Notes: generated by a model from the sequence alone, not told the origin. Counted from the first letter of the stretch, positions 1-9,118 are shown. The stretch is 64,000 nt of DNA from Oceanobacillus bengalensis (GCF_003628445.1 NZ_RBZO01000008.1:62001-126000); one strand, 5' to 3'. Numbers and translations: made by a program.

Positions 1-25
1 AATTTAAGATAATGAATCTTCCCAC

Positions 26-92
26 CGTTCCGGCAATACACTTCGCTTTCTGTGGCGGCTGCTGCGCGTACTGCCCGCAGCGGAAATCAACA
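26..92 (-). repeat. Partial copy of GC-rich Bacillaceae interspersed repeat
   Basis: GTTCCGG, then ACACTTCGC, then GGCGGCTG match, in the same order, the reverse complement of the 3' half of the full element at 19715-19822. The rest of the element is missing or diverged, so this looks like a decayed or truncated copy in reverse orientation. Nothing else recognisable lies between position 1 and the end of ilvH. Confidence 0.45.
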
Positions 93-158
93 TGCACTCG
101 CGTCGGATTTCATATCTATTTGACAAAAACAACAATCTTATAGAAAACAGTCAATTGT

Positions 159-677
159 TTAAATAATTACTGTATTAAATTCGTGCAACGACTGTGGTTG
201 CTGTCCACGTAAAAATGCTGTGACACCAGTTCGAGTTAATTCCTTAATGCCAAATGGTCGTAGCAATGAAATGAGTGCATCAACCTTGTCGGGCTTTCCT
301 GTTACTTGGATGATTAAGCTATCTTTACTTACATCAATAACAGAAGCCCTAAACGGTTGGATAACTCCTTGAATTTCCGTGCGATTCTGACCGGTACTCC
401 CTACCTTGATTAATGCTAATTCCCTTGCTACCATTGCTTTATCGGTGACATCTGAAACTTTTAACACATCAATTTGTTTATTTAATTGCTTCGTTAATTG
501 CTCAAGCTTCTGATTATCACTAATTTCAACGACAAATGTCATTTTGGAAATTCCTTCTGTTTCGGATGCTCCAACGGAAATACTTTCAATATTAAATTGG
601 CGTTTTGATAACATTCCCGTAATGCGATTGAGTACACCACTACGATTTTGTACGGTTGCAGTTATGATTCGTTTCAT
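159..677 (-). CDS. ilvH: Acetolactate synthase small (regulatory) subunit
   Basis: 172 aa, the usual length for IlvH/IlvN. The N-terminal ACT domain (about residues 3-75, starting [19 protein letters not shown]) is the valine-binding regulatory module, followed by the C-terminal small-subunit domain. It activates the catalytic subunit and confers feedback control on acetohydroxyacid synthase, the first common step of valine, leucine and isoleucine synthesis. The ATG overlaps the ilvB stop by 4 bp (ATGA), indicating translational coupling. ilvC would be expected next, but only 158 bp remain before the window edge and no gene is seen there. Confidence 0.96.
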   Translation of the reverse strand: MKRIITATVQNRSGVLNRITGMLSKRQFNIESISVGASETEGISKMTFVVEISDNQKLEQLTKQLNKQIDVLKVSDVTDKAMVARELALIKVGSTGQNRTEIQGVIQPFRASVIDVSKDSLIIQVTGKPDKVDALISLLRPFGIKELTRTGVTAFLRGQQPQSLHEFNTVII

Positions 678-2398
678 TTCGTCACCCCAATCATCTCGTG
701 GTTTCCTTTACCTGGTGCAACCATTGGGTATACACACTCTTTCTTGACTACTCGGCAATCGACAACAACTGGACCATTATAGGAAAATACATCCTCAAGT
801 ATTGCAGGAACATCTTCCTCCCGATCAACACGTATCCCCCTGATATCATAGCTTTCAGCAAGTTTTACGAAGTCGGGATTTACCTGTAAAAGTGACTCAG
901 AGTAACGCTCTTCATAAAATTTCTCTTGCCATTGCCGAACCATACCAAGTGCCTCGTTGTTCACAATAATCACTTTTACTGGTAAGTTCTGTGTCTTCAG
1001 TACGGATAACTCTTGCAATGTCATTTGAAATCCGCCATCACCAACAATCGAAACAACAAGTTCTTCTGGCTTTCCAATTTGTGCCCCGATTGCTGCCGGG
1101 AATCCAAATCCCATCGTACCTAGACCTCCTGATGTCACCCATTTATTTGGTTGGTCAAACTTATAAAATTGTGCTGCCCACATTTGATGCTGTCCAACGT
1201 CTGTCGTAACGATTGCTTCACCTTTTGTTATCTTACATACCTGTTCGATTAACCACTGTGGTGAAATAAGGTCACTTGAGCGTTCATACCAAAGTGGATA
1301 GTTCACTTTATTTTTACTTACCCTTTCTAACCAGGGTTCATGACTCTCCATTTCCATGTCGTCAACTAATAATGCGAGTAAGGATGCTTTTGCATCGGCA
1401 ACAACAGGAATTTTAGTTGTTATGTTTTTCCCAATCTCTGCAGGGTCTATGTCAATATGCGCGACCTTTGCATTTGGCGCAAAATGTTTGATAGCACCTG
1501 TGAGTCGATCATCAAATCTTGCTCCAATGTTGATTAGTAAATCTGATTCGTAAATTGCCATATTTGCAGCATACGTACCATGCATACCTGCCATTCCCAA
1601 TGATTGGTGATGATTCCCCGGAAAACTTCCAAGTCCAAGCAATGTAGTCGTTACAGGCAACTGGTACTTTTCAGCAAATTGTTTTAGTTCCTCAGACGCA
1701 TCTGCAAATAATACACCAGCTCCAGCAAGTAGTAGTGGTCGTTTTGCACGACTCAAGGCATCTTTCAATTTTTTAATTTGTAATGGGTTCGGTTTCACGG
1801 TTGGCTGGTATCCAGGTAATTGGAAATCCGAATCAAATTCCGTCGTTGCAATGGATTGTGCAATATTTTTCGGGATATCTACAACCACTGGCCCTGGACG
1901 CCCTGTGGAAGCAATATGAAATGCTTCCTTAACAATTCTTGGTAAGTCCGCTAGATTGGTCACCTGATAATTGTATTTCGTAATTGGAGTAGTAATCCCA
2001 ATGACGTCAGCCTCTTGAAATGCATCTGTACCAATAACGTTCGTTCCAACCTGACCTGTAAAAACAACGATTGGTAATGAATCCATCATTGCATCCGTAA
2101 TACCTGTAATGACATTCGTTGCACCTGGTCCTGATGTTGCGAGAACGACACCAGGCTTCCCTGTCACTCTTGCATACCCTTCAGCTGCATGAATCAACCC
2201 TTGCTCATGGCGACAGAGGATATGTTTAAAAGATGCTTCACTACGGTACAGTGCATCATAAATTGGCAATACTGCACCACCTGGATATCCAAATACGGTG
2301 TCAACATTTGCTTCCACGAGTGCATTTATGAAAATATCTGCACCTGTGATGGTTTTTCTGTCTACCTGTTCTTTCGGCTTTGCCTCAACTTTCACCAC
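674..2398 (-). CDS. ilvB: Acetolactate synthase large (catalytic) subunit
   Basis: 574 aa, the usual length for the large subunit. ThDP-dependent enzyme that condenses two pyruvates, or pyruvate and 2-oxobutyrate. The N-terminal pyrimidine-binding domain includes [15 protein letters not shown] and the catalytic Glu in HEQG; the C-terminal ThDP site has [12 protein letters not shown] followed by NN. The start is GTG, chosen because GGGAGG lies 6 nt upstream. It is the first gene of an ilvB-ilvH operon preceded by a roughly 400 nt T-box leader, so expression should respond to uncharged tRNA as well as to the upstream cre. Confidence 0.97.
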   Translation of the reverse strand: MVKVEAKPKEQVDRKTITGADIFINALVEANVDTVFGYPGGAVLPIYDALYRSEASFKHILCRHEQGLIHAAEGYARVTGKPGVVLATSGPGATNVITGITDAMMDSLPIVVFTGQVGTNVIGTDAFQEADVIGITTPITKYNYQVTNLADLPRIVKEAFHIASTGRPGPVVVDIPKNIAQSIATTEFDSDFQLPGYQPTVKPNPLQIKKLKDALSRAKRPLLLAGAGVLFADASEELKQFAEKYQLPVTTTLLGLGSFPGNHHQSLGMAGMHGTYAANMAIYESDLLINIGARFDDRLTGAIKHFAPNAKVAHIDIDPAEIGKNITTKIPVVADAKASLLALLVDDMEMESHEPWLERVSKNKVNYPLWYERSSDLISPQWLIEQVCKITKGEAIVTTDVGQHQMWAAQFYKFDQPNKWVTSGGLGTMGFGFPAAIGAQIGKPEELVVSIVGDGGFQMTLQELSVLKTQNLPVKVIIVNNEALGMVRQWQEKFYEERYSESLLQVNPDFVKLAESYDIRGIRVDREEDVPAILEDVFSYNGPVVVDCRVVKKECVYPMVAPGKGNHEMIGVTK

Positions 2399-2436
2399 TA
2401 CTTACCTCCCTTAAATTTTCTAATGTTAAAGTTGGT

Positions 2437-2765
2437 TATAGAAAAAGGCCCTATTTCTCCCTACATCTCTGCATATTTGCAGAAAATATTGGGGAGAAAA
2501 GAGCCTTCTTTTCACGGTACCACCCAGTTTTGTAGCATTCTCACGAACACCACCTCACTAACTGAAGAATCAGTCTATTTTTGGTAACAGGTAATGTGAT
2601 TTACCTGGCCAAGCCTACTAGTAACCGTTCAGCTTGACACTCAGGGAAGAGTTTAGAGCAATTGTGTATTTCTAGGCTCCCAGCAACCCTAGATCTCTGT
2701 GAATACACGTTCTATGCTCCAATGTCCCGTCATCGATTTAATTGAAATACTATTTCTAAGCTTTA
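2437..2765 (-). promoter_or_regulatory. T-box riboswitch leader of ilvBH
   Basis: Read on the minus strand, the leader holds the 14-nt T-box TGGGTGGTACCGTG at about 2513-2526, whose UGGU pairs with an ACCA tRNA end. Upstream is a Stem I with GAGCA/TGCTC and GTGTATTC/GAAATACAC helices and a distal GGTTGCTGGGAGCC-type loop (about 2660-2720). The unpaired 3' side of the specifier loop contains CUC (2651-2649), which suggests tRNA-Leu, as for the Bacillus subtilis ilv-leu leader. The codon assignment is inferred by eye. Low charged tRNA-Leu would favour antitermination into ilvB. Confidence 0.9.
2439..2510 (-). terminator. T-box-controlled attenuator terminator
   Basis: On the minus strand AAGGCTC...TTTCTCCC pairs with GGGAGAAATAGGGCCTT and is followed by TTTTTCT, immediately upstream of the ilvB ribosome site. 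It is mutually exclusive with the antiterminator containing the T-box. The loop also contains TATTTGCAGAAAATA (2474-2488), 3 mismatches from the CodY consensus; its role there is uncertain. Confidence 0.85.
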
Positions 2766-2806
2766 GCAATAAAAACAATCATTTAATATTTCTGATATTG
2801 CCGATA

Positions 2807-2835
2807 ATATTAAACGTATTTTCACCTAAGGTCAA
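2807..2835 (-). promoter_or_regulatory. SigA promoter of ilvBH
   Basis: TTGACC (2835-2830) and TAATAT (2812-2807) with a 17-bp spacer on the minus strand. Transcription would start near 2800, giving a roughly 400 nt T-box leader. A weak CodY-like box (2786-2800, about 5 mismatches) lies at the start site. Confidence 0.75.
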
Positions 2836-2880
2836 TAGGTATTTTTAAATTTTTTTGAGACAAAAAAATATGCAATATAT

Positions 2881-2894
2881 TGAACGCGTTTACA
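2881..2894 (-). promoter_or_regulatory. CcpA cre site upstream of ilvB promoter
   Basis: TGAACGCGTTTACA differs from the cre consensus at one core position. Its centre is about 87 bp upstream of the predicted start. In B. subtilis CcpA activates the ilv-leu operon from a cre at a similar distance, so activation is the likely role here. Confidence 0.65.
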
Positions 2895-2952
2895 ACCCTT
2901 TATCTATCGCAATCTTACTACATATTACTTTTTTGTAAAAATTTTAAAAGAA

Positions 2953-3073
2953 TAAGAATAGCAAAGTTTTTTTTGCCTTTTGCTATTCTTATTTGGCAGG
3001 TAGGCAAGTATGAAACTTTCCTACCTGATTCGTGCAAATAAGGCATTCGCTATAAAAACATGGCGAATGCCTT
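2953..3073 (-). terminator. Three consecutive hairpins, ilvD terminator region
   Basis: Three inverted repeats lie between ilvD and the ilvB promoter: arms at 3040-3050/3063-3073 (AAGGCATTCGC), 2997-3004/3020-3027 (CAGGTAGG) and 2953-2965/2979-2991 (TAAGAATAGCAAA). Only the last is followed on the minus strand by a T-rich run (TTCTTTTAAAATTTTT), so it is the likely ilvD terminator. The first two may protect the 3' end. Confidence 0.65.
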
Positions 3074-3124
3074 CGTTTCCTAATATGCAATATATTAGAG
3101 TTAAACTATTCTTGAATTTATGTT

Positions 3125-4819
3125 TTATAGAAAGTCAGTCACGGCACCTTTAGATGCGCATGATACGTTATGTGCATACTTTCCTAACACACCTTTTCTG
3201 TATAATGGTGGTGCTACCCAGTCTTTTTTGCGCGCTTCTAATTCCACATCTGTCACATCAAATGAAATTTCCCTTTTATCTGAATCAATTGTTACCATAT
3301 CCCCCTCTTCTACAAGAGCAACGGGTCCACCATCTTGTGCTTCTGGGGCGATATGACCAACAACCAGACCATGTGTACCACCAGAAAATCTACCATCTGT
3401 AAGAAGAGCAACTTTTTCATCTAGGCCTTTACCAACGAGAATACTGGAGATGGACAACATTTCTGGCATACCAGGTCCACCCTTTGGTCCAACATAACGA
3501 ATAATGATAACATCACCTTCATTGATTTCATTGTTTAGGACTGCATCTGTTGCTTCTTTTTCATTGTCAAATACACGTGCAGGACCTGTGTGACGCTTTA
3601 CCTTCACACCGGATACTTTTGCTACCGCACCACTTGGTGACAGGTTTCCTTTAAGAACGATTAAAGGACCATCTTCACGTTTTGGATTTTCAAGCGGCAT
3701 GATTACTTTTTGACCTTCTACTAGGTCTGTTGCTTCTGCCAGGTTTTCTGCAATTGTTTTGCCCGTTACGGTTAAGCAGTCTCCATGAAGGTATCCTGCT
3801 TCGTAAAGAAGTTTCATTACTGCTTGTACACCACCAGCTTTATGTAAATCTTGCATCACATATTGACCACTCGGTTTTAAATCAGCAAGATGTGGTACTA
3901 TTTTTTGAAGACGATTAAAATCGTCAATGGTTAAATCAACTTCTGCTGCATGGGCAATCGCAAGTAAATGTAATATTGCATTTGTGGAACCACCAAGCGC
4001 CATAACAACAGTGATCGCATTTTCAAAAGCTTTTTTCGTCATGATATCTTTTGGATAAATTCCTTTTTCCAATAGGTTATATACCGCTTCCCCTGCTGCT
4101 GCACAGTCGGCTGCTTTTTCAGGAGATTCAGCTGGATTGGATGAACTTCCAGGTAAACTCATACCCATTGCTTCCATTGCTGACGCCATTGTATTCGCCG
4201 TATACATACCACCACAGGCACCAGCACCAGGGCATGCATTACATTCAATCCCTCTTAATTCATTATCATCGATCGTCCCATTGTTATGTTTCCCTACCCC
4301 TTCAAAAACAGAAACAATATCAATATCCTTTCCATTATGACGACCAGGAGCAATGGTTCCACCGTAAACAAATACAGCTGGAACTTCCGCATTTGCAATT
4401 GCTATTGCGCAGCCTGGAATATTCTTATCACACGCACCGATTGCAACGAGGCCGTCTAAATTTTCTGCACCAACTACCGTCTCAATCGAGTCTGCAATCA
4501 AATCACGACTTGGGAGTGAATAGCGCATTCCTTGTGTTCCCATCGAAATTCCATCAGAAACCGTAATGGTATTAAATTGCAGTGGCACGCCTCCTGCTTC
4601 TCTTGCGCCATTCTTCGCATTTGACGCCAAATCGTTTAAATGGATATTACAAGGAGTAACCTCTGCCCATGTACTTGCAATCCCAATCATTGGTTTATTG
4701 AAATCATCATCTGAAATCCCTACCGCTCGAAGCATTGCACGGTTTGGAGCTTTAATCGCACCTTCAGAAAATACTTTACTTTTAATACGTAGATCTTTTG
4801 TTTTTACATCTGTTGACAT
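3125..4819 (-). CDS. ilvD: Dihydroxy-acid dehydratase
   Basis: 564 aa, close to B. subtilis IlvD. Fe-S dehydratase that converts 2,3-dihydroxy-isovalerate and -methylvalerate to the 2-oxo acids in branched-chain amino acid synthesis. Cluster and active-site segments are visible: [20 protein letters not shown] and GRFSGGTHG. The start is the ATG at 4819 (MSTDVKTK), preceded by AAGGTGGGG. The reading frame stays open up to 4873, but that stretch is the promoter itself, so the longer version is rejected. Monocistronic, upstream of but transcribed separately from ilvBH. Probably repressed by CodY. Confidence 0.96.
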   Translation of the reverse strand: MSTDVKTKDLRIKSKVFSEGAIKAPNRAMLRAVGISDDDFNKPMIGIASTWAEVTPCNIHLNDLASNAKNGAREAGGVPLQFNTITVSDGISMGTQGMRYSLPSRDLIADSIETVVGAENLDGLVAIGACDKNIPGCAIAIANAEVPAVFVYGGTIAPGRHNGKDIDIVSVFEGVGKHNNGTIDDNELRGIECNACPGAGACGGMYTANTMASAMEAMGMSLPGSSSNPAESPEKAADCAAAGEAVYNLLEKGIYPKDIMTKKAFENAITVVMALGGSTNAILHLLAIAHAAEVDLTIDDFNRLQKIVPHLADLKPSGQYVMQDLHKAGGVQAVMKLLYEAGYLHGDCLTVTGKTIAENLAEATDLVEGQKVIMPLENPKREDGPLIVLKGNLSPSGAVAKVSGVKVKRHTGPARVFDNEKEATDAVLNNEINEGDVIIIRYVGPKGGPGMPEMLSISSILVGKGLDEKVALLTDGRFSGGTHGLVVGHIAPEAQDGGPVALVEEGDMVTIDSDKREISFDVTDVELEARKKDWVAPPLYRKGVLGKYAHNVSCASKGAVTDFL

Positions 4820-4844
4820 TTTGTCCCCACCTTTCTTTCGAATC

Positions 4845-4873
4845 ATTATAAGACTTATTTTCAGATAGTTCAA
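4845..4873 (-). promoter_or_regulatory. SigA promoter of ilvD
   Basis: TTGAAC (4873-4868) and TATAAT (4850-4845) separated by exactly 17 bp on the minus strand; the start would be near 4838, only about 20 nt from the ATG. Confidence 0.85.
4856..4870 (-). promoter_or_regulatory. CodY-like box inside ilvD promoter
   Basis: TATTTTCAGATAGTT on the plus strand is 3 mismatches from AATTTTCWGAAAATT. It covers the spacer and part of the -35 element, a position where binding would repress. ilvD is a known CodY target in B. subtilis. Confidence 0.6.
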
Positions 4874-4891
4874 TGTATTTTTTTACCGATT

Positions 4892-4906
4892 AACATTCTG
4901 ATAATT
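4892..4906 (-). promoter_or_regulatory. Second CodY-like box upstream of ilvD
   Basis: AACATTCTGATAATT is 3 mismatches from the CodY consensus and lies 36 bp upstream of the box in the promoter, suggesting cooperative binding. A weaker cre-like sequence (TAAATGCGCTTACA, about 4911-4924) follows. Confidence 0.55.
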
Positions 4907-4966
4907 ATATAAATGCGCTTACAATCCGAATCTTACTTTTTAAATAATTTTAATTAGCAAAATATA

Positions 4967-4994
4967 TTGACAAGAGATATAATACTGCTATATT
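4967..4994 (+). promoter_or_regulatory. Promoter ahead of structured repeat and aminotransferase-serA
   Basis: TTGACA (4967-4972) and TATATT (4989-4994) with a 16-bp spacer. The start would fall near 5001, about 12 nt before the structured element at 5013, so that element would be the 5' end of this transcript. Confidence 0.6.
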
Positions 4995-5012
4995 AAACAG
5001 CAAATAACAAAA

Positions 5013-5221
5013 GCGGAAGCGCGCGTTTAGCGAGGTTGGTCTGCGCTCGGACGTTGGGGGTGGTTCCATTCCTACATAGGAGAGAAAGGAAGCATGCCCC
5101 CTTTATGGGATATGCCGACGTTGGCTCAAGCCTGCTGATAGTCGTCCTTCCTTAACACCTAAGTCGATGCCTGCTTTAGATTGTCATGAGGTGAGGGGAG
5201 TCTCGCTAGTCGCTGGTCCGC
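5013..5221 (+). repeat. Structured interspersed element, copy 1 (possible ncRNA or leader)
   Basis: About 209 bp, GC-rich against its surroundings. The ends can form a long closing helix: GCGGA...AGCG...TTAGCGAG at the 5' end against CTCGCTAG...CGCT...TCCGC at the 3' end. The interior shares GGAA(A/G)CATGCCCC-TTTAT-GGGTATGC-ACGTTGGC and GAGGTGAG with the element at 14307-14529. Such elements are known as interspersed repeats in Bacillaceae, but I cannot assign this one to a named family. It sits between a promoter and the aminotransferase gene. Confidence 0.6.
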
Positions 5222-5248
5222 TTGTGCTAAACGTAAAAATAAGGGAAA

Positions 5249-5304
5249 ACACCACCTGTCCCATTCGACAAATACCTACAATTCTCGACAAGTGACAGGC
5301 ACCC
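5249..5304 (-). repeat. GGTGCCTGTCAC repeat, copy A
   Basis: On the minus strand it starts GGTGCCTGTCACTTGTCGA, has an inner TTTGTCGAA and ends GACAGGTGGTG, so it is an imperfect inverted repeat. One of five copies in the window (also 23891, 24964, 27505 and 31355). Confidence 0.7.
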
Positions 5305-5323
5305 AAAAAAGGAGAATGATGCA

Positions 5324-6481
5324 GTGTTAGATCAGCAGTTACTTCGAATACCTGGTCCAAGTCCCATTCCTCCAAGTGTTGGGCGTGCAATGACACAACC
5401 AATGATTGGACATCGGGGACAGGAAACAAAAGCATTATTAAAGAGCATAAAGCCCAAGCTCCAGGGGATTTTTGGAACGAAAGAAGACGTGCTTATCATT
5501 ACTGGAAGTGGTACAGCTGGACTAGAAACAGCGGTTGTAAACACTGTCAATCCTGGCGATGAAGTATTAGTTCTTGTTACCGGAGCATTTGGTGATCGTT
5601 TCGTAAAAATTTGTGATGCGTACGATATTAAAGTGCATCGCTTAGAAGCTACCTGGGGTGAAGCCGCCTGCCCTGAAGAAGTAAAAACCTATTTACTTGC
5701 AAACAAGAAGATTAAAGTTGTCTTCACTACATATTGTGAAACATCAACTGGTGTCTTAAATCCTGTCAGCCAACTCGCTAACGTTGTCCACGAAAATTCA
5801 GATGCATTAGTAGTTGTTGACGGTGTATCATGTGTTGGCGGCGTGGAAACTAAAATGGACGAATGGGGAATCGATGTTCTTGTAACAGGTTCACAAAAAG
5901 CTTTCATGCTCCCAGCAGGGCTAACTTTTGTAGCCGCAAGTGAGAAAGCATGGAAGGTAATGGAGGAAAACAAGCAATCTCGATTCTATTTAAATTTAAT
6001 AAAATATCGTGATCGCCTAGCAGATGATTCTACACCATTTACTCCAGCATTATCCCTTTTGTTTGGTCTTGAACAAGTGTTAAATCTTTTTGAAGAAGAA
6101 GGCTTAGAAAATGTTTTTGCGAGACATACGTTAATGATGAACATGACCAGAGCGGCAATGAAGGCATTGGATATACCGCTATTAACGAGTGACGAATCAG
6201 CATCCCCAACCGTAACAGCTGTAAAGCCATCAGATTTTGACCCTGAAATGTTAAGGAAAGTATTGAAAAAAGAATTCGGACTTTCCATTGCTGGTGGCCA
6301 ACAACACTTAAAAGGACAAATTTTCCGCATTGGGCATATGGGGTACTGCTCACCAGCAGATGTACTGCAAATTATTGGCATTCTAGAAATCGGCATAGTC
6401 AAAGTTGGCAAAATGATTAATCTTGGAGAAGGCGTGAAAGCTGCACAAGAAATCTATTTACAACAGGAGGCACTTGTATGA
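5324..6481 (+). CDS. Class V aminotransferase (alanine-glyoxylate/serine-pyruvate type), likely serine pathway
   Basis: 385 aa, fold-type I PLP enzyme of the alanine-glyoxylate/serine-pyruvate/aspartate aminotransferase group. Visible are the N-terminal PGPSPIPPSV, the cofactor segment SGTAGLE, the PLP Asp in VVVDGVSCVGG and the Schiff-base Lys in TGSQKAFMLPAG. The start is GTG with AGGAG 10 nt upstream. Its last 4 bases overlap serA (ATGA), so it is translationally coupled to phosphoglycerate dehydrogenase. The context suggests that it does the transamination step of serine synthesis in place of a classical SerC, as related enzymes do in some archaea and cyanobacteria. That role is inference; glyoxylate transamination is the alternative. 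Confidence 0.88.
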   Translation: MLDQQLLRIPGPSPIPPSVGRAMTQPMIGHRGQETKALLKSIKPKLQGIFGTKEDVLIITGSGTAGLETAVVNTVNPGDEVLVLVTGAFGDRFVKICDAYDIKVHRLEATWGEAACPEEVKTYLLANKKIKVVFTTYCETSTGVLNPVSQLANVVHENSDALVVVDGVSCVGGVETKMDEWGIDVLVTGSQKAFMLPAGLTFVAASEKAWKVMEENKQSRFYLNLIKYRDRLADDSTPFTPALSLLFGLEQVLNLFEEEGLENVFARHTLMMNMTRAAMKALDIPLLTSDESASPTVTAVKPSDFDPEMLRKVLKKEFGLSIAGGQQHLKGQIFRIGHMGYCSPADVLQIIGILEIGIVKVGKMINLGEGVKAAQEIYLQQEALV

Positions 6482-8064
6482 CATTCAATATTTTAATAAG
6501 TGATCAACTAAGTGAAGAAGGAATCTACCCCTTAACGCAGGAAGAAAACATGAATATCGTCATGGAAACAGCTTTATCTCCAGAAGAACTAGAAGAAAAA
6601 ATTGTAGATTTTGACGCATTGCTTGTCCGGAGTAGCACACAAGTAACCCGCTCGCTAATTAGTAAGGCAAAAAATTTAAAAATTATCGGCCGTGCTGGTG
6701 TTGGAGTTGATAATATCGATTTAGATGCCGCAACCGAACATGGTGTAATCGTCGTTAACGCACCAAACGGGAATACAAATTCTGCTGCCGAGCATACGAT
6801 GGCAATGATCATGGCAATTTCTAGGAACATTCCTCAAGCCTATCATGCGTTGAAAAACCACCAATGGGACCGAAAAAAATATGTTGGCGTGGAATTAAAG
6901 GATAAGACGCTAGGTGTGGTTGGTCTTGGCCGAATCGGAGTGGAAGTAGCAACTCGGGCAAAAGGACAGCGCATGAATGTTGTTGCATACGACCCATTTC
7001 TAACGCCAGAAAAGGCAGAAAAAATGGGAATTGGATATGGCAGCTTTGAGGAAGTTGTAAGCCAAGCTGACTTTATTACCGTACACACGCCACTTCTTAA
7101 AGAAACAAGACATATGGTTAATGCTGATGCCTTCCAATTAATGAAAACAGGTGTGTTTATCGTCAATTGCGCTCGTGGCGGAATCATTGATGAGGATGCA
7201 TTGTATGACGCCATCGTTTCTGGAAAAGTTGCAGGTGCAGCTCTTGATGTTTTCGAGGAGGAACCATTTGTCGATCATAAATTACTCGAACTACCAGAAG
7301 TTGTAGCAACACCACATCTTGGTGCAAGCACTATCGAAGCACAAGAAACGGTCGCAGTTGATGTAAGCCGTGATGTCATTCGCTATTTAAACAACGATTT
7401 AGTTAAAAACCCTGTCAATCTACCATCTGTCGCTCGAGATGTGATGACTGTCATTGAACCATATTTTAATCTGTCTGAGAAGTTAGGTGCGTTTCTTATT
7501 GATCTTACAAAAGAAGTTGCCGAGGAAATCAACATTTCTTACTCTGGAGATCTGTATGGCATTGAAGTTGCACCATTAACAAGAAATACGGTAAAAGGAA
7601 TTTTAAAACGACACTTAGGCAGTAGCGTAAATGACGTAAACGCCCTTTACCTCGCTGAAAAAAAAGACATCACTGTTCGTGAAAGCAAAACCTCTGCCGC
7701 TAAGGGGTTTACAAATTTAATCACTGTCCAAGTAAAGACAAAATCTGGAGTAAGAAAAGTGTCTGGAACGTTATTAAATGGCCTAGGTCCTAGAATTGTA
7801 AAAGTGGATGGATACAGTGTTGACGTAACACCAAAAGGACACATGGTTGTAATCCAACACATCGACCAACCAGGGGTTATCGGCCTAGTGGGAAGTTTAC
7901 TTGCTAGACACGATGTAAATATTGCAACGATGCAAGTGGACCGCTCCGATGTTGGTGGAAAAGCGATTATGATGCTAACAATCGACCGCCATTTGGAGGA
8001 TAAGGCGTTAAAAGAATTAAGTGGCTTGGAAGAAATTAAAGAAGTTGTAGCGATAGATTTATAG
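6478..8064 (+). CDS. serA: D-3-phosphoglycerate dehydrogenase
   Basis: 528 aa, the long Bacillus-type form. It oxidises 3-phosphoglycerate to 3-phosphohydroxypyruvate, committing carbon to serine. The NAD-binding GVVGLGRIGVEVA lies near residue 145; catalytic residues are in VNCARGGIIDE, FEEEPF and TPHLGAST. An intervening regulatory domain is followed by a C-terminal ACT domain (about residues 455-528, starting MVVIQHIDQPGVIGL) that usually gives serine feedback inhibition. Second gene of the aminotransferase-serA operon, ended by a strong terminator. Confidence 0.96.
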   Translation: MTFNILISDQLSEEGIYPLTQEENMNIVMETALSPEELEEKIVDFDALLVRSSTQVTRSLISKAKNLKIIGRAGVGVDNIDLDAATEHGVIVVNAPNGNTNSAAEHTMAMIMAISRNIPQAYHALKNHQWDRKKYVGVELKDKTLGVVGLGRIGVEVATRAKGQRMNVVAYDPFLTPEKAEKMGIGYGSFEEVVSQADFITVHTPLLKETRHMVNADAFQLMKTGVFIVNCARGGIIDEDALYDAIVSGKVAGAALDVFEEEPFVDHKLLELPEVVATPHLGASTIEAQETVAVDVSRDVIRYLNNDLVKNPVNLPSVARDVMTVIEPYFNLSEKLGAFLIDLTKEVAEEINISYSGDLYGIEVAPLTRNTVKGILKRHLGSSVNDVNALYLAEKKDITVRESKTSAAKGFTNLITVQVKTKSGVRKVSGTLLNGLGPRIVKVDGYSVDVTPKGHMVVIQHIDQPGVIGLVGSLLARHDVNIATMQVDRSDVGGKAIMMLTIDRHLEDKALKELSGLEEIKEVVAIDL

Positions 8065-8077
8065 GGTTGGGATTTTG

Positions 8078-8110
8078 CCAGTAAGCATGTTGGGTGCTTG
8101 CTGGTTTTTT
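8078..8110 (+). terminator. serA terminator
   Basis: CCAGTAAGCA, 6-nt loop, TGCTTGCTGG, then TTTTTT. The 20-bp tandem array starts about 30 bp downstream. Confidence 0.9.
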
Positions 8111-8140
8111 GTTGGGGTGGTGTGGGGGTCGAGTTGGGTG

Positions 8141-9020
8141 GCATATCGGGATAACTTCTTTTTTCTCAGGATATGCGTTTGCTTCTCGGGATTTATTCTC
8201 TCTTCTCGGGATATTTTCTTTCTTCTCTGGATATTTCCTTTCTTCTCGGGATTTATCCGCTCTTCTCGGGATTTATCCGCTCTTCTCGGGATTTATCCGC
8301 TCTTCTCGGGATATTTTCTCTCTTCTCGGGATATTTTCTTTCTTCTCTGGATATTTCCTCTCTTCTCGGGATTTCTGCTCGCTTCTCGGGATTTATCCTC
8401 TCTTCTCGGGATATCTGCTTTCTTCTCCGGATTTATTCTCTCTTCTCGGGATTTATTCTCTCTTCTCCGGATTTATCCGCTCTTCTCGGGATATTTTCTC
8501 TCTTCTCGGGATATCTGCTTTCTTCTCCGGATATTTCCTCTCTTCTCGGGATTTATCCTCTCTTCTCCGGATTTATTCTCTCTTCTCGGAATTTATTCTC
8601 TCTTCTCGGGATATCTGCTTTCTTCTCCGGATTTATTCTCTCTTCTCGGGATTTATTCTCTCTTCTCGGGATTTATCCGCTCTTCTCCGGATTTATCCGC
8701 TCTTCTCGGGATATTTCCTATCTTCTCGGGATATCTGCTTTCTTCTCGGGATTTATCCTCTCTTCTCCGGATATTTCCTCTCTTCTCCGGATATTTCCTC
8801 TCTTCTCCGGATTTATTCTCTCTTCTCGGGATTTATCCTATCTTCTCGGGATTTCTGCTCTCTTCTCGGGATTTATCCTCGCTTCTCCGGATATTTCCTC
8901 TCTTCTCGGGATATCTGCTTTCTTCTCCGGATATTTCCTCTCTTCTCCGGATATCTGCTTTCTTCTCCGGATTTATTTTTTCTTCTCCGGATATTTCCTC
9001 TCCTCTCTTCTCGGAATATC
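8141..9020 (+). repeat. 20-bp tandem repeat array 1 (about 43 units)
   Basis: Units of exactly 20 bp, for example TCTTCTCGGGATTTATCCGC, run from 8161 to 9000 (42 units in constant register, no indel), with degenerate units at both ends. The core is CTTCTC(G/C)GGAT; the last 8 bases alternate among a few versions (ATTTTCTC, TTATTCTC, ATTTCCTC, ATCTGCTT, TTATCCGC). All three forward frames are open, simply because the unit lacks stop codons, so coding is not supported. It occupies the gap between the serA terminator and a NERD gene. Confidence 0.97.
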
Positions 9021-9118
9021 CAAAATTCTTTTTAAAAAAACTATATAAAAAAGGAATTTTAAATATTATGTCGAATTTAATTTAGTGAATGTAATAAAAC
9101 CAGAGAGGAGAACCTAGT

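Noticed and set aside
3120-4868. Plus-strand frames opposite ilvD (up to 171 aa)
   Set aside because: Shadows of the ilvD coding strand without ribosome sites or recognisable domains.
4820-4873. Longer N-terminus of IlvD
   Set aside because: The extension overlaps the -35/-10 promoter elements and precedes the AAGGTGGGG ribosome site.
5013-5323. T-box or serine-responsive riboswitch upstream of the aminotransferase-serA operon
   Set aside because: No T-box GGGTGGNACCGCG sequence and no terminator/antiterminator choice; the element is an interspersed repeat with another copy at 14307.
8075-9085. Three overlapping long reading frames (291-336 aa) across array 1, encoding repeats like LLGIYPLFSGF
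   Set aside because: All three forward frames are open because the 20-bp unit contains no stop codon; there is no ribosome site and the frames share the same periodicity, so they are by-products of the repeat.
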